DNA of 64,000 nucleotides from Nocardia sp. NBC_00403 (GCF_036046055.1 NZ_CP107939.1:372001-436000), one strand, 5' to 3'; shown: positions 1-7,412, counted from the first letter of the stretch. A program made the numbers and translations. Notes: generated by a model not told the origin, from the letters alone.

Positions 1-495
1 TATGCCGTTCGCGGGCGGGGATACCGGCCGGTGGCGCCGGCGAGGGTGCGGAGCCACCGGTCGGCGGGCGGTGGGTCAGGGCAGTGAGCCACCTGGGTCG
101 GTCGGAAGGGTGGTTTGGGCCGTTGGGTGAGGCGGGCCGCTTCCGTTACCGACGGGATAAGCCTGCTCGGGGGACCTCGAGGGTTACCGCGATCGGGCTG
201 TGAGTCCGCTGGGAACTATGGGGCGCTGGGGCGGCAGAACACCGGCTCAGTGACGTACGGGAATCCACAACATGGACGAGATAGCGGATCAAGGATCGCG
301 AGTCCGGCCCAGTACGGGATGAGCACGCAGGCGCTACGGAGGCGGTCCGTACCGAAGGAGGGGTCGCACCACCGCATACGTTGCCGCTTATGCGATCGTC
401 AGCCGTTCGCGTGACTCATAAAGGTCCGCGCCGACTCGTGAGCTGGCTCTGTTTACGGCTTGCCTCAGCAATGAGTTGTCGTCGGACTGAGCGGA
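1..495. other. No convincing gene
   Basis: I see no reading frame here with a ribosome binding site and a recognisable protein. The frames that are open have low-complexity Arg/Ser/Gly composition typical of chance frames in high-GC DNA. The stretch is less GC-biased in codon positions than the rest of the window and looks RNA-like or decayed. I could not identify tmRNA, RNase P RNA, a riboswitch or a complete tRNA in it. It may be the edge of an integrated element, given the tRNA-end-like sequence at 516-539. Confidence 0.4.
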
Positions 496-645
496 TCATG
501 CCCGGCCATGTGACCGTTCGAATCCGGGCGGCTCGGCCAGGCCCCAGCTATGCCCCGGGGCGGTCGGCAGAACGCCAGCATCCTCGTAGTTACACACAGC
601 CTGCTGCGACACCGCCACCGCACGTGCCAGGTCCACCGGCAGCAT
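496..645 (-). pseudogene. MerR-family regulator, N-terminal fragment
   Basis: A minus-strand frame of 49 codons opens with ATG at 645 behind a strong ribosome binding site (AAAGGAGGGG, 650-659). Its first 26 residues read as the start of a MerR helix-turn-helix: a VDLARAVAVSQQAV segment followed by NYEDAGVLPTA. After that the expected wing (ERT.SGYR.Y) is absent and the frame ends within about 20 unrelated residues. No effector domain follows in any frame. I read it as a regulator gene truncated by a rearrangement; the break falls next to the tRNA-like sequence at 516-539. The family is inferred from the motif alone. It is probably not functional. Confidence 0.5.
516..539 (+). other. tRNA 3'-end-like sequence, possible att remnant
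   Basis: The sequence reads as a T-loop (TTCGAAT, 517-523), a 3' T-stem strand (CCGGG, 524-528), seven acceptor-stem bases (529-535), a discriminator base and CCA (537-539). The matching 5' T-stem strand is absent directly upstream and no cloverleaf can be folded, so this is not a complete tRNA gene. Integrases of actinomycete elements commonly use the 3' end of a tRNA as attachment site, so a leftover att core is one explanation. Chance is another. Confidence 0.3.
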
Positions 646-735
646 CCATCCCCTCCTTTGAAGGTTTTCACTCGCTGTAACGAGGAAAAGCTGGTCCTAC
701 ATTCAACCGAGGGTTCAAAGTTACGATCAGAGAGC

Positions 736-1347
736 ATGAACATCCAGCCAGAGCCTCCCACCCTGCGCGAGCTGCGCACTCCAGACTTCACCTTGACCTT
801 GAACGAGCTCAGGGCAGTGACCGCCTTTGCCGTGGCCTCGGCTGAGCAGGTGCTCCCGCTTTTCCAGGCGCATCACCCCGACGACGGCAGACCCCGCGAA
901 GCACTCGCCGCCGCCGTCGCGTTCGCGCAGGGAGACCGCCGCTCCCGCACCCAACGTGTGGCAGCACCGGCGGCCCACCGTGCTGCAAAGGAAGCGGCGT
1001 CGCCGGTCTCGTTCCACGCCGCGATGGCCGCAGGCGATGCCGCGGCGTCGGCGTACCTGCATCCGCTGGCAGATGCTGTCCAGGTCAATCACATTTTGCG
1101 CGCATCTGCGCACACCATCCGGGTGTTCGAACTGTGCCCCACCAGCGAGGAAGAGGCCGCAGGTAATCCTGTCGAGCGCATCGTCGACCTCGCGACGCCG
1201 CTGTTGATCGACGTCCTCTGCCGCTACCCGAGGATCGGCGCCGGAACGAACCGGGTCAGTCAGCTGGTGCACGAGCTCGACGACCGTCTGCGAGACCAGT
1301 CGCGAACCCCGCCCGGGTCACACGACCGAGTGTCGGAGCAGCGATGA
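736..1347 (+). CDS. Immunity-like protein (putative, Imm5-like family)
   Basis: The 203-residue protein resembles the actinobacterial 'putative immunity protein' family, sometimes mislabelled exonuclease SbcC. The signs are a PDDGRPREAL motif near residue 50 and, near residues 105-125, a segment containing AYLHPLADAVQVNHIL. It is soluble, Ala-rich and all-helical in appearance. The start ATG at 736 was chosen because the frame upstream is not protein-like. It overlaps the next gene by ATGA and is paralogous to it (shared PDD.RPR.A and AFA/ARGD segments), so the two are probably co-translated. No toxin gene is visible beside them. The molecular function is unknown; the immunity role is a family label, not shown here. 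Confidence 0.72.
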   Translation: MNIQPEPPTLRELRTPDFTLTLNELRAVTAFAVASAEQVLPLFQAHHPDDGRPREALAAAVAFAQGDRRSRTQRVAAPAAHRAAKEAASPVSFHAAMAAGDAAASAYLHPLADAVQVNHILRASAHTIRVFELCPTSEEEAAGNPVERIVDLATPLLIDVLCRYPRIGAGTNRVSQLVHELDDRLRDQSRTPPGSHDRVSEQR

Positions 1348-1853
1348 TTCTGCCCAAGATCCGAGATCCCCGGATGGTGACGATCCGTCGGGGTGGCTCG
1401 CTGACCGACGCCGATCATCGGTTGCTCGCGCTGTGGGCCGCCGATTGCGCCGAGCATGTTCTCGACTACTTCGAGCGTGAACTGCCCGACGATCCACGGC
1501 CACGGGACGCAGTCGCGGCCGCGAGAGCGTGGGCGAGGGGCGACCTGCCGATGATGCAGGCCCGCACCGCAGGTGGTCACTCGATGGGCGCGGCCAGGCC
1601 GCTCGTCGGCGCGGCCCGATTCGCCGCCTACGCAGCCGGACAAGCCGCATGCGTTGGACATGTCGCCGAACACGATCTCGGCGCCGCTGCATACGCGATC
1701 AAGGCCGCTCGACGCGCGCACCCTGGCAATTCCCGGGCGGAGCGGATCGAGCGTGACTGGCAGCGTACGCAGCTCCCTGCCCCGGTCCGCAGGCTTGTCC
1801 TCGAAGACCAGATCCGGCGCAACAGCATCTGCTGGTCGGTCTTCTCCGACTGA
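1344..1853 (+). CDS. Immunity-like protein, paralogue of the upstream gene
   Basis: The 169-residue protein contains the family pattern LTDADHRLLALWAADCAEH at residues 20-38, then PDDPRPRDAV, AARAWARGD and a GAARFAAYAAGQAACVGHV segment. Its ATG lies in an ATGA overlap with the stop of the 736-1347 gene, so translation is probably coupled. The family is small, helical and cytoplasmic, carries a 'putative immunity protein' label, and has no demonstrated biochemical role that I can name. The tandem duplicate arrangement without an obvious partner toxin is the notable point. Confidence 0.78.
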   Translation: MILPKIRDPRMVTIRRGGSLTDADHRLLALWAADCAEHVLDYFERELPDDPRPRDAVAAARAWARGDLPMMQARTAGGHSMGAARPLVGAARFAAYAAGQAACVGHVAEHDLGAAAYAIKAARRAHPGNSRAERIERDWQRTQLPAPVRRLVLEDQIRRNSICWSVFSD

Positions 1854-1873
1854 GATCTACGCTTCTCTCGCAG

Positions 1874-2503
1874 TTAGGCCGCGTGCGTATATGCGTTCAA
1901 CGTATTCCGCATCTCGTTCGCAACCACGGAATCCGGAAAGTGCTTACTCAACAACCCATTCAGCTGATTGAGCCGCTTGCGAACCCACGAGAAGCGCGCC
2001 GAAATCGGATTGTCGAGGACAGGGGACACCGCCGCGATTCTGCTATCCAGATCGCCTAACCGTGCACTGGCGGTCGCGAGATAGATCTGGCTCAGCATCT
2101 CGTCACCGGGCGAGCGCTGCACCTGCCACGCAGCGATTGCATCCTCGGACGCCCTCGCCAACCGGCGCAACGTCTTTTTGTCCTCAGCCCACATCAAAGA
2201 GAAGCCGCGGTCGTAGATCTGCTTGGCAGGGGTGAACGTGAAAAGCCCGGGTACCTCATCAGGTCCCGCGCCCTCGCGCGCCCGCTCCGTCTCGTCGAGC
2301 AGTTCTAATGCACGCTCAGAATCGCCCGAGTTCGCAACCGATGCGGCGAGCCCACAAAGCAACCGCGCCTCCGCAGACCCGGCGGTCCGGTGAAGTCCGG
2401 TACTGGGTCGAGCCGCCACGGGACACGTTCCGCCCCTCCGGGCTCGCCGTGATCGCCTCGGTTCGCGCGTGTTTGGGACCGGGCAAGGTGCGGGAGGTGT
2501 CAC
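1874..2503 (-). pseudogene. TPR-containing regulator, 3' fragment
   Basis: The C-terminal two thirds of this frame (from about residue 45) look like real protein: SERALELLDETERA, then GLFTF, YDRGFSLMW, QIYLATASARLGDLD and a final VANEMRNTL. This is the tail of the roughly 400-residue actinomycete XRE regulators that carry an N-terminal helix-turn-helix and helical TPR-like repeats. The first 40 residues are Arg/Pro-rich, unlike protein, and no helix-turn-helix is encoded upstream in any frame on this strand. I therefore call it a 5'-truncated gene remnant. A free-standing TPR protein starting at an internal codon is the less likely alternative. Confidence 0.6.
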
Positions 2504-2593
2504 ATGTTTGAATGTGGTTGCGGCCTTTCGATCACGGTCCCCAAATCGGACGTCGCTGCCGACCCGTCGAGCAGCGAACCCTGTGACTGTTAA
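2504..2593 (+). CDS. 29-residue Cys-rich peptide
   Basis: ATG at 2504 follows a good ribosome binding site (GGGAGGTG with six-base spacing). The product, 29 residues, has a CGC pair at its start (MFECGCGLS) and ends in PCDC, giving four cysteines in two CxC pairs, with an acidic, Pro/Ser-containing middle. The pairs could bind a metal or be modified. The frame stops at TAA 2591, and the same frame then stays open to 2899, so it could also be the N-terminal part of a longer gene split by a nonsense mutation. No similarity to a named family was recognised. Confidence 0.4.
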   Translation: MFECGCGLSITVPKSDVAADPSSSEPCDC

Positions 2594-2899
2594 AGCAATC
2601 GGCTGTTACTACTCGATGTCAGCGGCCCACACCGGTTAAGAGACGAACGCGTCATCACCGAGTTGGCCAACCAGCATGGATACACCCTGATGCGGCTGGT
2701 CACGATCGCGCACGACACGTTCATGCCCACCGTCCTGATCGTCACCACAGCACACAATTCGGGTACCTCGGCAGTAATCGCGCCGAGCGCCGACCACATC
2801 AAGCACAACGCCCGGGCCATCGCAGTGGTGTGCAACCTGATCACCCCGACCCACCACATCCCCTGCACATCCCCAGACCGACGAGGAGGCATGTCATGA
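2594..2899 (+). pseudogene. Open frame with alpha/beta protein character, start unclear
   Basis: Directly after the TAA at 2591 the same frame continues for 101 codons. The product has alternating strand and helix segments (RLLLLDVSG, RDERVITELANQHGY, TLMRLVTIAHDT, SGTSAVIAPSADHI). This pattern resembles the Rossmann-like N-terminal fold of serine recombinases, but without a catalytic serine context, so the resemblance is only topological. The first usable start is TTG at 2663, which has no clear ribosome binding site and would cut off the first strand. It may be translated by coupling or read-through from the peptide gene, or be one gene broken by the stop. It overlaps the next start in an ATGTCATGA context. 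Confidence 0.4.
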
Positions 2900-3087
2900 G
2901 CACACCAGACAACGAATACCAAACCGCCCTTGCCGAATTCCGGCGCGCCTCGGATGCGTTTCATGACGGGGGCCGTCCCCCGACCGGGCCACTCGCGGAT
3001 GCGTACAACGCGGCTGCCGCTCGCCTGCAAAAGGCGGCGTCTCACCGCTGCGACACCGACAAGCCGACTAGATTCGATGCACTGTGA
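2896..3087 (+). CDS. Small hypothetical protein (63 aa)
   Basis: ATG at 2896 has a strong ribosome binding site (GAGGAGG, six bases upstream). The 63-residue product begins MSTPDNEYQTALAEF and is charged and helical, with a central PPTGPLADAYNAAAARLQKA segment; it has no membrane segment or signal peptide. It overlaps the preceding frame and its stop overlaps the GTG of the next frame, so it sits inside a tight transcription unit from 2504 to 3710. I do not recognise a family. Confidence 0.6.
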   Translation: MSTPDNEYQTALAEFRRASDAFHDGGRPPTGPLADAYNAAAARLQKAASHRCDTDKPTRFDAL

Positions 3088-3122
3088 AACCAGACAGCCA
3101 GCACGAGAGGAAGGCCCGGCCA

Positions 3123-3710
3123 GTGGACGACGAACAGATGACGATGGACCTCGGCGTGCCAGTTGAGCAGACAGCATGGGGGAAATGGATAGACCCCGAT
3201 CGCCGCAAGGCGCAAGTCCAGAAGTTCATGGACCATGCAGGCATAAGCCGCTTCCCTTCGGAGCCGTGGCCGGAAGGGTCGGTGGAGGTAAAACGGCTCG
3301 ATTCTATTGTCGTGGAACTGTTCCCGGACATGACTACCGCGATGGCTCCCGAGAACGCCGACATGGCAGATGCGTTCATCTGCTTTTTAGGTGAATGCTT
3401 CATCAGGTTCGCGGGGGCACATTGGGAGGATTACGAATGGTTCGGTCGTGACCATTCATTCTACGATCACGTCAATCCACTGCTCGAATATGGGTTCGAC
3501 GCCGAGGGTGACACCGCCTACGGGTTGATGGAACTCATGATCGATGATTATGACCCGGACGACGGCGGCGACATGTTCTCCGGTATGGCAGAGATGCTGC
3601 GCGAATTCGCGGACGAATATGACGCCAATCGTCATCACAACGAAGCCAGGGACCGCGAACGCGTCGAGGAGCGAGAACGTCAGCGCACCCTTGGGCGCGA
3701 ACCTCAGTAG
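3123..3710 (+). CDS. Acidic hypothetical protein (195 aa)
   Basis: The frame is open from GTG at 3084, but GTG at 3123 is preceded by a better ribosome binding site (GAGGAAGG, eight-base spacing) and is preferred. The product is strongly acidic, with a Trp/Tyr-rich middle (AHWEDYEWFGRDHSFYDHV) and an Asp cluster (DDYDPDDGGD), and ends in a Glu/Arg-rich helix likely to be a coiled coil. No signal peptide or membrane segment is present. I do not recognise the family. It is the last gene of the 2504-3710 unit. Confidence 0.65.
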   Translation: MDDEQMTMDLGVPVEQTAWGKWIDPDRRKAQVQKFMDHAGISRFPSEPWPEGSVEVKRLDSIVVELFPDMTTAMAPENADMADAFICFLGECFIRFAGAHWEDYEWFGRDHSFYDHVNPLLEYGFDAEGDTAYGLMELMIDDYDPDDGGDMFSGMAEMLREFADEYDANRHHNEARDRERVEERERQRTLGREPQ

Positions 3711-3756
3711 AAGGGTTTGGTGCTACCCCGCGAGACTGCGAGGCGACTTCGGTCGA

Positions 3757-3957
3757 TCACGCGGGCGGCGACGTTCGAATGGCTGCGGTAAAGGCAGCCC
3801 ACTCGACTTGCCCGAACTCGAGGGTTGGACGAGCGTCGGGCAGCCCCCGATACTTGCTGTCGCGGACGAGAATCCGGTCGCCTTCGAACCGGACTTCTAC
3901 ACACGCAGTGCTGTCATTCGAATACGACGACTTGAACCAGCCCGGCACGCCATCCAT
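3757..3957 (-). CDS. DUF397 protein
   Basis: This 66-residue protein is a complete DUF397 domain: GWFKSSYSNDSTACVEV at the N-terminus, then a VRDSKYR segment and a final FGQVEWAAFTAAIR. It starts 11 bases downstream of the stop of the Scr1-type regulator at 3969-4829, so the two are co-transcribed. In actinomycetes such pairs (BldB/WhiJ-like, Scr1-type) are treated as regulator plus small partner that controls it, sometimes described as toxin-antitoxin-like. The partner role here is inferred from the pairing. Confidence 0.9.
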   Translation of the reverse strand: MDGVPGWFKSSYSNDSTACVEVRFEGDRILVRDSKYRGLPDARPTLEFGQVEWAAFTAAIRTSPPA

Positions 3958-3968
3958 ATCGGCCGAGC

Positions 3969-4829
3969 CTACAGCTCACCGAGTTTGCGCTCGATCAACG
4001 TTATCGAATCGTCCCGTGACAGGGCATGATCGGTGATGGTGTTGGCGTACATAGTGCTGAGATGCCTTACCGGCTCGGCGTCTTCGATCACTCCGAGGTG
4101 CACCAATGTCTCGGTCCACCCCACGTCGGGTAGCAGCATGTTCTCGAACCCGAGCAGGTGGAACGATGCGCCTGCCAGCAGCGCACCGCCGGGCGCGTCG
4201 AACGGGATGACGCGAATGTTCACCGAATCGCGGTGCTCCTGGACGATCGAGACCAGATGGCGTAGCTGGCCTTTCAAGACCTCGGTACCACCCGTTCGCT
4301 GTGTCAGGGCAGCCTCGCCGACAAGTGCGGTGAAATACAGCGGTTCCGCGCCGGTCAGCCGCTGCTGACGCCGCATGCGTACCTCCACCCATCGATCGAT
4401 CTCGACCTGCCGAACGCGGGCAGTGTCGTTGGCGATCACCGCACGGGCGTAGTCCTCGGTCTGCAACAGCCCGGGGATCAGGACGCTCGCATAACTCCGA
4501 ATGTTGTGCGCTCCGTACTCGAGCCCATATAGCCGCGAGACTTCATCCGACAGCAATCCGGCATAGCTCGACCACCACCCGCGCTGCCTGGCGATCTCGC
4601 GCAACCGCAGCATCTCGTCGCGTTCGGCGGGGTCGAACTCGAGCAGCGACATCAGCCTCTTCAGCTTGTCCTCGGCCAGGACGCGTTCCTTCTCGACCTT
4701 CGACCAGTACGACAGTGTGAAGCCGAGTTCCTTGGCGATGACCGACGCGCTGACGTCGAACTCGCTGCGCCTGCGCTTGATTCGGAGCATGAGTTCCCAG
4801 CGGGCGACCGTTGGCGAGAGTGGTGCCAT
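3969..4829 (-). CDS. Scr1-family XRE regulator with DUF5753 domain
   Basis: The 286-residue protein has an XRE helix-turn-helix at about residues 10-70 (ASVIAKELGFTLSYWSKVEKER) and a DUF5753 domain from about 100 to 280, with the characteristic IPGLLQTEDYARAVI, RRQQRL and IRVIPFDAPGG segments. Such proteins act with a downstream DUF397 partner, which is present here. A weak ribosome binding site (GGAAGG) lies 13 bases before ATG 4829. The 27-bp palindrome at 4910-4936, between this gene and the divergent gene at 5023, is a good candidate for its own operator. Confidence 0.93.
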   Translation of the reverse strand: MAPLSPTVARWELMLRIKRRRSEFDVSASVIAKELGFTLSYWSKVEKERVLAEDKLKRLMSLLEFDPAERDEMLRLREIARQRGWWSSYAGLLSDEVSRLYGLEYGAHNIRSYASVLIPGLLQTEDYARAVIANDTARVRQVEIDRWVEVRMRRQQRLTGAEPLYFTALVGEAALTQRTGGTEVLKGQLRHLVSIVQEHRDSVNIRVIPFDAPGGALLAGASFHLLGFENMLLPDVGWTETLVHLGVIEDAEPVRHLSTMYANTITDHALSRDDSITLIERKLGEL

Positions 4830-4909
4830 CGGCGGATGGTGTCCTTCCAGCTCTAACGATGCGTGGAGATGACCGTACCTCCCAGCAGACTAGATCAATC
4901 AGTGGTGAA

Positions 4910-4936
4910 ATCGATAGGTCAACTTGACTTATCGAT
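4910..4936. promoter_or_regulatory. 27-bp inverted repeat, likely XRE operator
   Basis: The sequence is an almost perfect dyad. Arms ATCGATA and TATCGAT flank a core of RGTCAACTTGACY type, with three mismatched positions over 27 bases. It is AT-rich against a GC-rich background and lies in the divergent intergenic region between the Scr1-type regulator (start 4829) and the gene at 5023. Autoregulation by the XRE protein is an inference from position and symmetry. Confidence 0.5.
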
Positions 4937-5022
4937 GGACCAAACCCTAGGCTTCATGTGTCTCAGATCACAGGCGGGAGCGTTCCAGCCGGGCCCGCAC
5001 GGCGCGGGATCGAGGGGGGCGC

Positions 5023-5319
5023 ATGGCTGTGCATGTTGTCGATCAGGCATGGATGGTTGGGGATCGGACCGCGCATCAGGCGCGGCGGGTCAGTGATGAC
5101 GCGTGGGTGGTCTCGTATTTACGGGGACGGATGCTTACTACCGAGCAGGCGACGGCTGCGATTCAGGCGGCGGAGTTTGTTGCGGTGATGGATGAGCTTG
5201 CGGGGCGGATGGGGCTGACCGCGTTGGAAGCTTTGGGGCTTGCTGTCAACGAAAACCCCTGGGAGACATCGCTACCACGGCATCGCATTACCAAACTCCG
5301 TGGACGGCATCGGCGTTGA
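5023..5319 (+). CDS. Small hypothetical protein (98 aa)
   Basis: ATG 5023 follows a GAGGGGGGCGC ribosome binding site. The product has a central SDDAWVVSYLRGRMLTTEQA segment followed by an Ala-rich helix and an Arg-rich tail. Similar short proteins with a 'VVSYLpGR.LT..QA..A' pattern occur repeatedly near regulators in Nocardia-type genomes, as I remember them; no function is attached. It is divergent from the Scr1-type regulator and shares its operator region, and is followed by the DUF4254 gene on the same strand. Confidence 0.6.
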   Translation: MAVHVVDQAWMVGDRTAHQARRVSDDAWVVSYLRGRMLTTEQATAAIQAAEFVAVMDELAGRMGLTALEALGLAVNENPWETSLPRHRITKLRGRHRR

Positions 5320-5384
5320 GGATTGTCAGCCTTGTACAGGTAGGTCGTTGTCCAGCAGCATCATTCGAACGAGGGGTAATCGGC

Positions 5385-5843
5385 ATGGAACCACTGCCGC
5401 CGAAGGAAATGATCTTGGAAGCCTGCCGCAGCCTGCCGCGCGGTGATCATCCGATTCTGACATCCGCGCACCAACTGGCGGGACTGCACGAACAGCGCAG
5501 GTACTGCGCGCTGGGCTCGACGGCCGAAATCGACGAGCGGCGAGCCTATTTCGTACTCACCATCGATCGCTGGATTGCCACCGAAGTTCCGCTTCCGCAC
5601 GGTGGCGCGCACATGCACACCGAGACGGTCGGCACCGTGATCGACAGAATGGCCCAATTCTCCACCTGCGCCTACGCGGCCCTGCGCACCGCACCGGACT
5701 GGATCGTGCACGACGCCTGGCAGCGTTTAGCCGAGCTCGCCCTCGGCTACCAGGATCTCGCCTTCGAGGTCTCCGCCGGCATCCGCCGCCTGCCCGACCT
5801 CGGCGGCCATCGGCCCTACAGCTCCGGTCAGGGCTGGCTCTGA
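5385..5843 (+). CDS. DUF4254 domain protein
   Basis: The 152-residue protein matches the DUF4254 pattern: an N-terminal LEACRSL, then GDHPILTSAHQLAGLHEQR, a FVLTIDRWI segment and MHTETVGTVIDRMAQF. ATG 5385 was chosen over the longer frame because it has a GAGGGG ribosome binding site and gives the family's usual N-terminus. The family is cytoplasmic, helical and of unknown function. The gene ends convergently with the next one, the two stops overlapping by 16 bases. Confidence 0.78.
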   Translation: MEPLPPKEMILEACRSLPRGDHPILTSAHQLAGLHEQRRYCALGSTAEIDERRAYFVLTIDRWIATEVPLPHGGAHMHTETVGTVIDRMAQFSTCAYAALRTAPDWIVHDAWQRLAELALGYQDLAFEVSAGIRRLPDLGGHRPYSSGQGWL

Positions 5844-6190
5844 ACCACCACCCGAGACCACGGCAGCGCCTCCCGCCATCCTGGCTTCCCGAAAGCCCAG
5901 CCCTGCAACACTTTTGCCACGGTCTCGTGTCCCGACATATCGAACGGGCCCGCCACGCGTGCCGCGAAGTGCCGGTCGGAGCCACCCTCACGGAACTCGA
6001 TCTGACAACTCATGTTGTCGTTGAGATAGATCTGCATGTAGTGCTGCCCGACCGGCTCGGCATCCAACCGATCCACGATCACGAACCGATGCCGCAGATT
6101 CATCTCACTCAGCAGGTCGAACAACAAGTCCGCAGAAGGGTTTTCCCACGCCTCCCCGCTCGCCGTCTCCACCCGCAACGCCGCATCCAT
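5828..6190 (-). CDS. Hypothetical protein, possibly YbjN/CesT-like
   Basis: From ATG 6190 the product is 120 residues. It has alternating strand and helix segments (LRHRFVIVDRLD, QHYMQIYLNDNMSCQIEFREGG, HETVAKVLQGWAF, LPWSRV). The pattern 'strand – YIQ..L – E.REG…HFAA – W' resembles small YbjN/type-III-chaperone-like (TY-Chap) proteins of actinomycetes. That assignment is tentative and rests on pattern only. The frame extends upstream to 6361 and a longer protein is possible, because the extension includes a plausible FATMFGYCQYGELVRV stretch. No membrane segment is present. Confidence 0.55.
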   Translation of the reverse strand: MDAALRVETASGEAWENPSADLLFDLLSEMNLRHRFVIVDRLDAEPVGQHYMQIYLNDNMSCQIEFREGGSDRHFAARVAGPFDMSGHETVAKVLQGWAFGKPGWREALPWSRVVVQSQP

Positions 6191-6476
6191 CACCCCGCCG
6201 ACCCTAACCAGTTCCCCATACTGGCAATACCCAAACATTGTCGCAAAACTTTGGTCCCCACCAAGTGCGCTGCTGCGGACCAACATTTGCCCATCGGCCG
6301 TAGTCGCTCGGCCCACCTGCCCTGTGCAACGCCCGGGACCGGTCACCGAACAGGGCATCAAGCGAGATACGTCACAGCCGAGTCCCGTTCGCCAACAATG
6401 TAATCGGGCGGGAAGCGCGCTGATATACCGTGGAGCTGCTGGCGCGAGCCGGATTCGAGCAGCGCCGGTCCGGTTG

Positions 6477-6770
6477 CTATTCGCCGGAGGCCGGGTCGGG
6501 CCAGGCGTGGGCTTCCAGGCGGGACCGGACCCGCGCGGCGTCTGTTTCCGAGGGCATTTCGTTGGTGGTCTTGGTGATCATCACCTGGATGTCGGTCTTG
6601 TCGGCGGAGAGGTCACCGGTGGCTGCCAATTCGGCGGCTATCTGGCGGACCTCGTCGTCGGAGAGGCGGCGGCGCAGGAGGGCGAGCAGCGGGATGTAGT
6701 CGGATTCCGGGACACCGTCGGGATATCCGGCCCGCAGCCAGTCGATGATCGCGTGGAGAAACGGCGGCAT
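6477..6770 (-). CDS. DUF3349 protein (second copy)
   Basis: The 97-residue product is a DUF3349 domain: a LHAIIDWLRAGYPDGVP N-terminus, YIPLLALLRRRLSDDEV and a closing RVRSRLEAHAWP. It lies ten bases downstream of another DUF3349 gene with the same layout, so the pair is a tandem duplication at the end of the pitA operon. In mycobacteria a DUF3349 gene (Rv0543c type) occupies this place downstream of pitA. Function is unknown; the domain is small, helical and cytoplasmic. Confidence 0.85.
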   Translation of the reverse strand: MPPFLHAIIDWLRAGYPDGVPESDYIPLLALLRRRLSDDEVRQIAAELAATGDLSADKTDIQVMITKTTNEMPSETDAARVRSRLEAHAWPDPASGE

Positions 6771-6780
6771 CGGGCTGGGT

Positions 6781-7116
6781 TCAATCGGCGTCGGGGAAGG
6801 GGGTGGCCAGTGGCCAACCGCCTGCGGCGAGGTGCGAGGCAACGCGGGCGACGTCGTGTTCGTCCGGCTGCTCCATCGCGAACCGCGTGATCGCCGTCTC
6901 GATATCGGCGTGACTGATCTCGGTGTCCGGGTTTTCGCTCACCAGTACCTCGGCGATCGCGACCACCTCGAAATCGGTCAGGTGCCGGTGCAACACGGCG
7001 AACAGGGCGACATAGTCGGAGCTGGGGATCCCCTGCGGGTATCCGGCGCGCAGCCAGCCGATGACCCGGCTGAGCACATTCGGTCGCCCCTGCGTGGATT
7101 TCGGTTGCTCTGTCAC
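6781..7116 (-). CDS. DUF3349 protein (first copy)
   Basis: The 111-residue product starts at GTG 7116, behind GAAGGG on this strand. It carries the DUF3349 pattern VIGWLRAGYPQGIP, YVALFAVLHRHLTDFEV and a final VASHLAAGGWP. It is clearly paralogous to the next gene (6477-6770). It lies 11 bases downstream of the small membrane protein gene and belongs to the pitA transcription unit. No biochemical role is known for the family. Confidence 0.85.
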   Translation of the reverse strand: MTEQPKSTQGRPNVLSRVIGWLRAGYPQGIPSSDYVALFAVLHRHLTDFEVVAIAEVLVSENPDTEISHADIETAITRFAMEQPDEHDVARVASHLAAGGWPLATPFPDAD

Positions 7117-7127
7117 GATGCCGCCCT

Positions 7128-7412
7128 TCAGGCCTGTCCGAACAGGTGGATACCGAATTTGGCGGCGAGGAATGCCTTGGCGGTGTAGAGGATTCCGGTG
7201 ATGATCGCGGCGATGATCAACCCGAAGCACACCAGAGCCCCGGCCAGCGCCGGGTAATTGCGTTGGACTGCACGGCCATCCGCGGTGACCGAATCGGCCG
7301 CCGACCAGAACCGCACTCCGACGGCGAAGATGATCGGCAAGCCCGCACCGAGCACCAAGCCGGCCGCGGTCACCTTCCACAGCGAGTTCAGATTCGTGAT
7401 GAGCGTGTGCAC
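7128..7412 (-). CDS. Small two-helix membrane protein of the pitA operon
   Basis: GTG 7412 has an excellent ribosome binding site (AGGAGG, six bases upstream). The 94-residue product has two hydrophobic helices: roughly residues 13-35 (VTAAGLVLGAGLPIIFAVGV) and 55-80 (ALVCFGLIIAAIITGILYTA). Position and size match the Rv0544c-type protein that lies between pitA and DUF3349 in mycobacteria. It is an inner-membrane protein of unknown function, perhaps connected with phosphate uptake by its constant association with pitA. Confidence 0.8.
   Translation of the reverse strand: MHTLITNLNSLWKVTAAGLVLGAGLPIIFAVGVRFWSAADSVTADGRAVQRNYPALAGALVCFGLIIAAIITGILYTAKAFLAAKFGIHLFGQA

Noticed and set aside
115..414. 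99-codon plus-strand gene
   Set aside because: The product is low-complexity and has no recognisable domain or ribosome binding site; a chance frame in high-GC DNA.
516..539. Complete tRNA gene
   Set aside because: Only a 3'-end-like segment is present; the 5' T-stem strand and the rest of the cloverleaf cannot be folded upstream.
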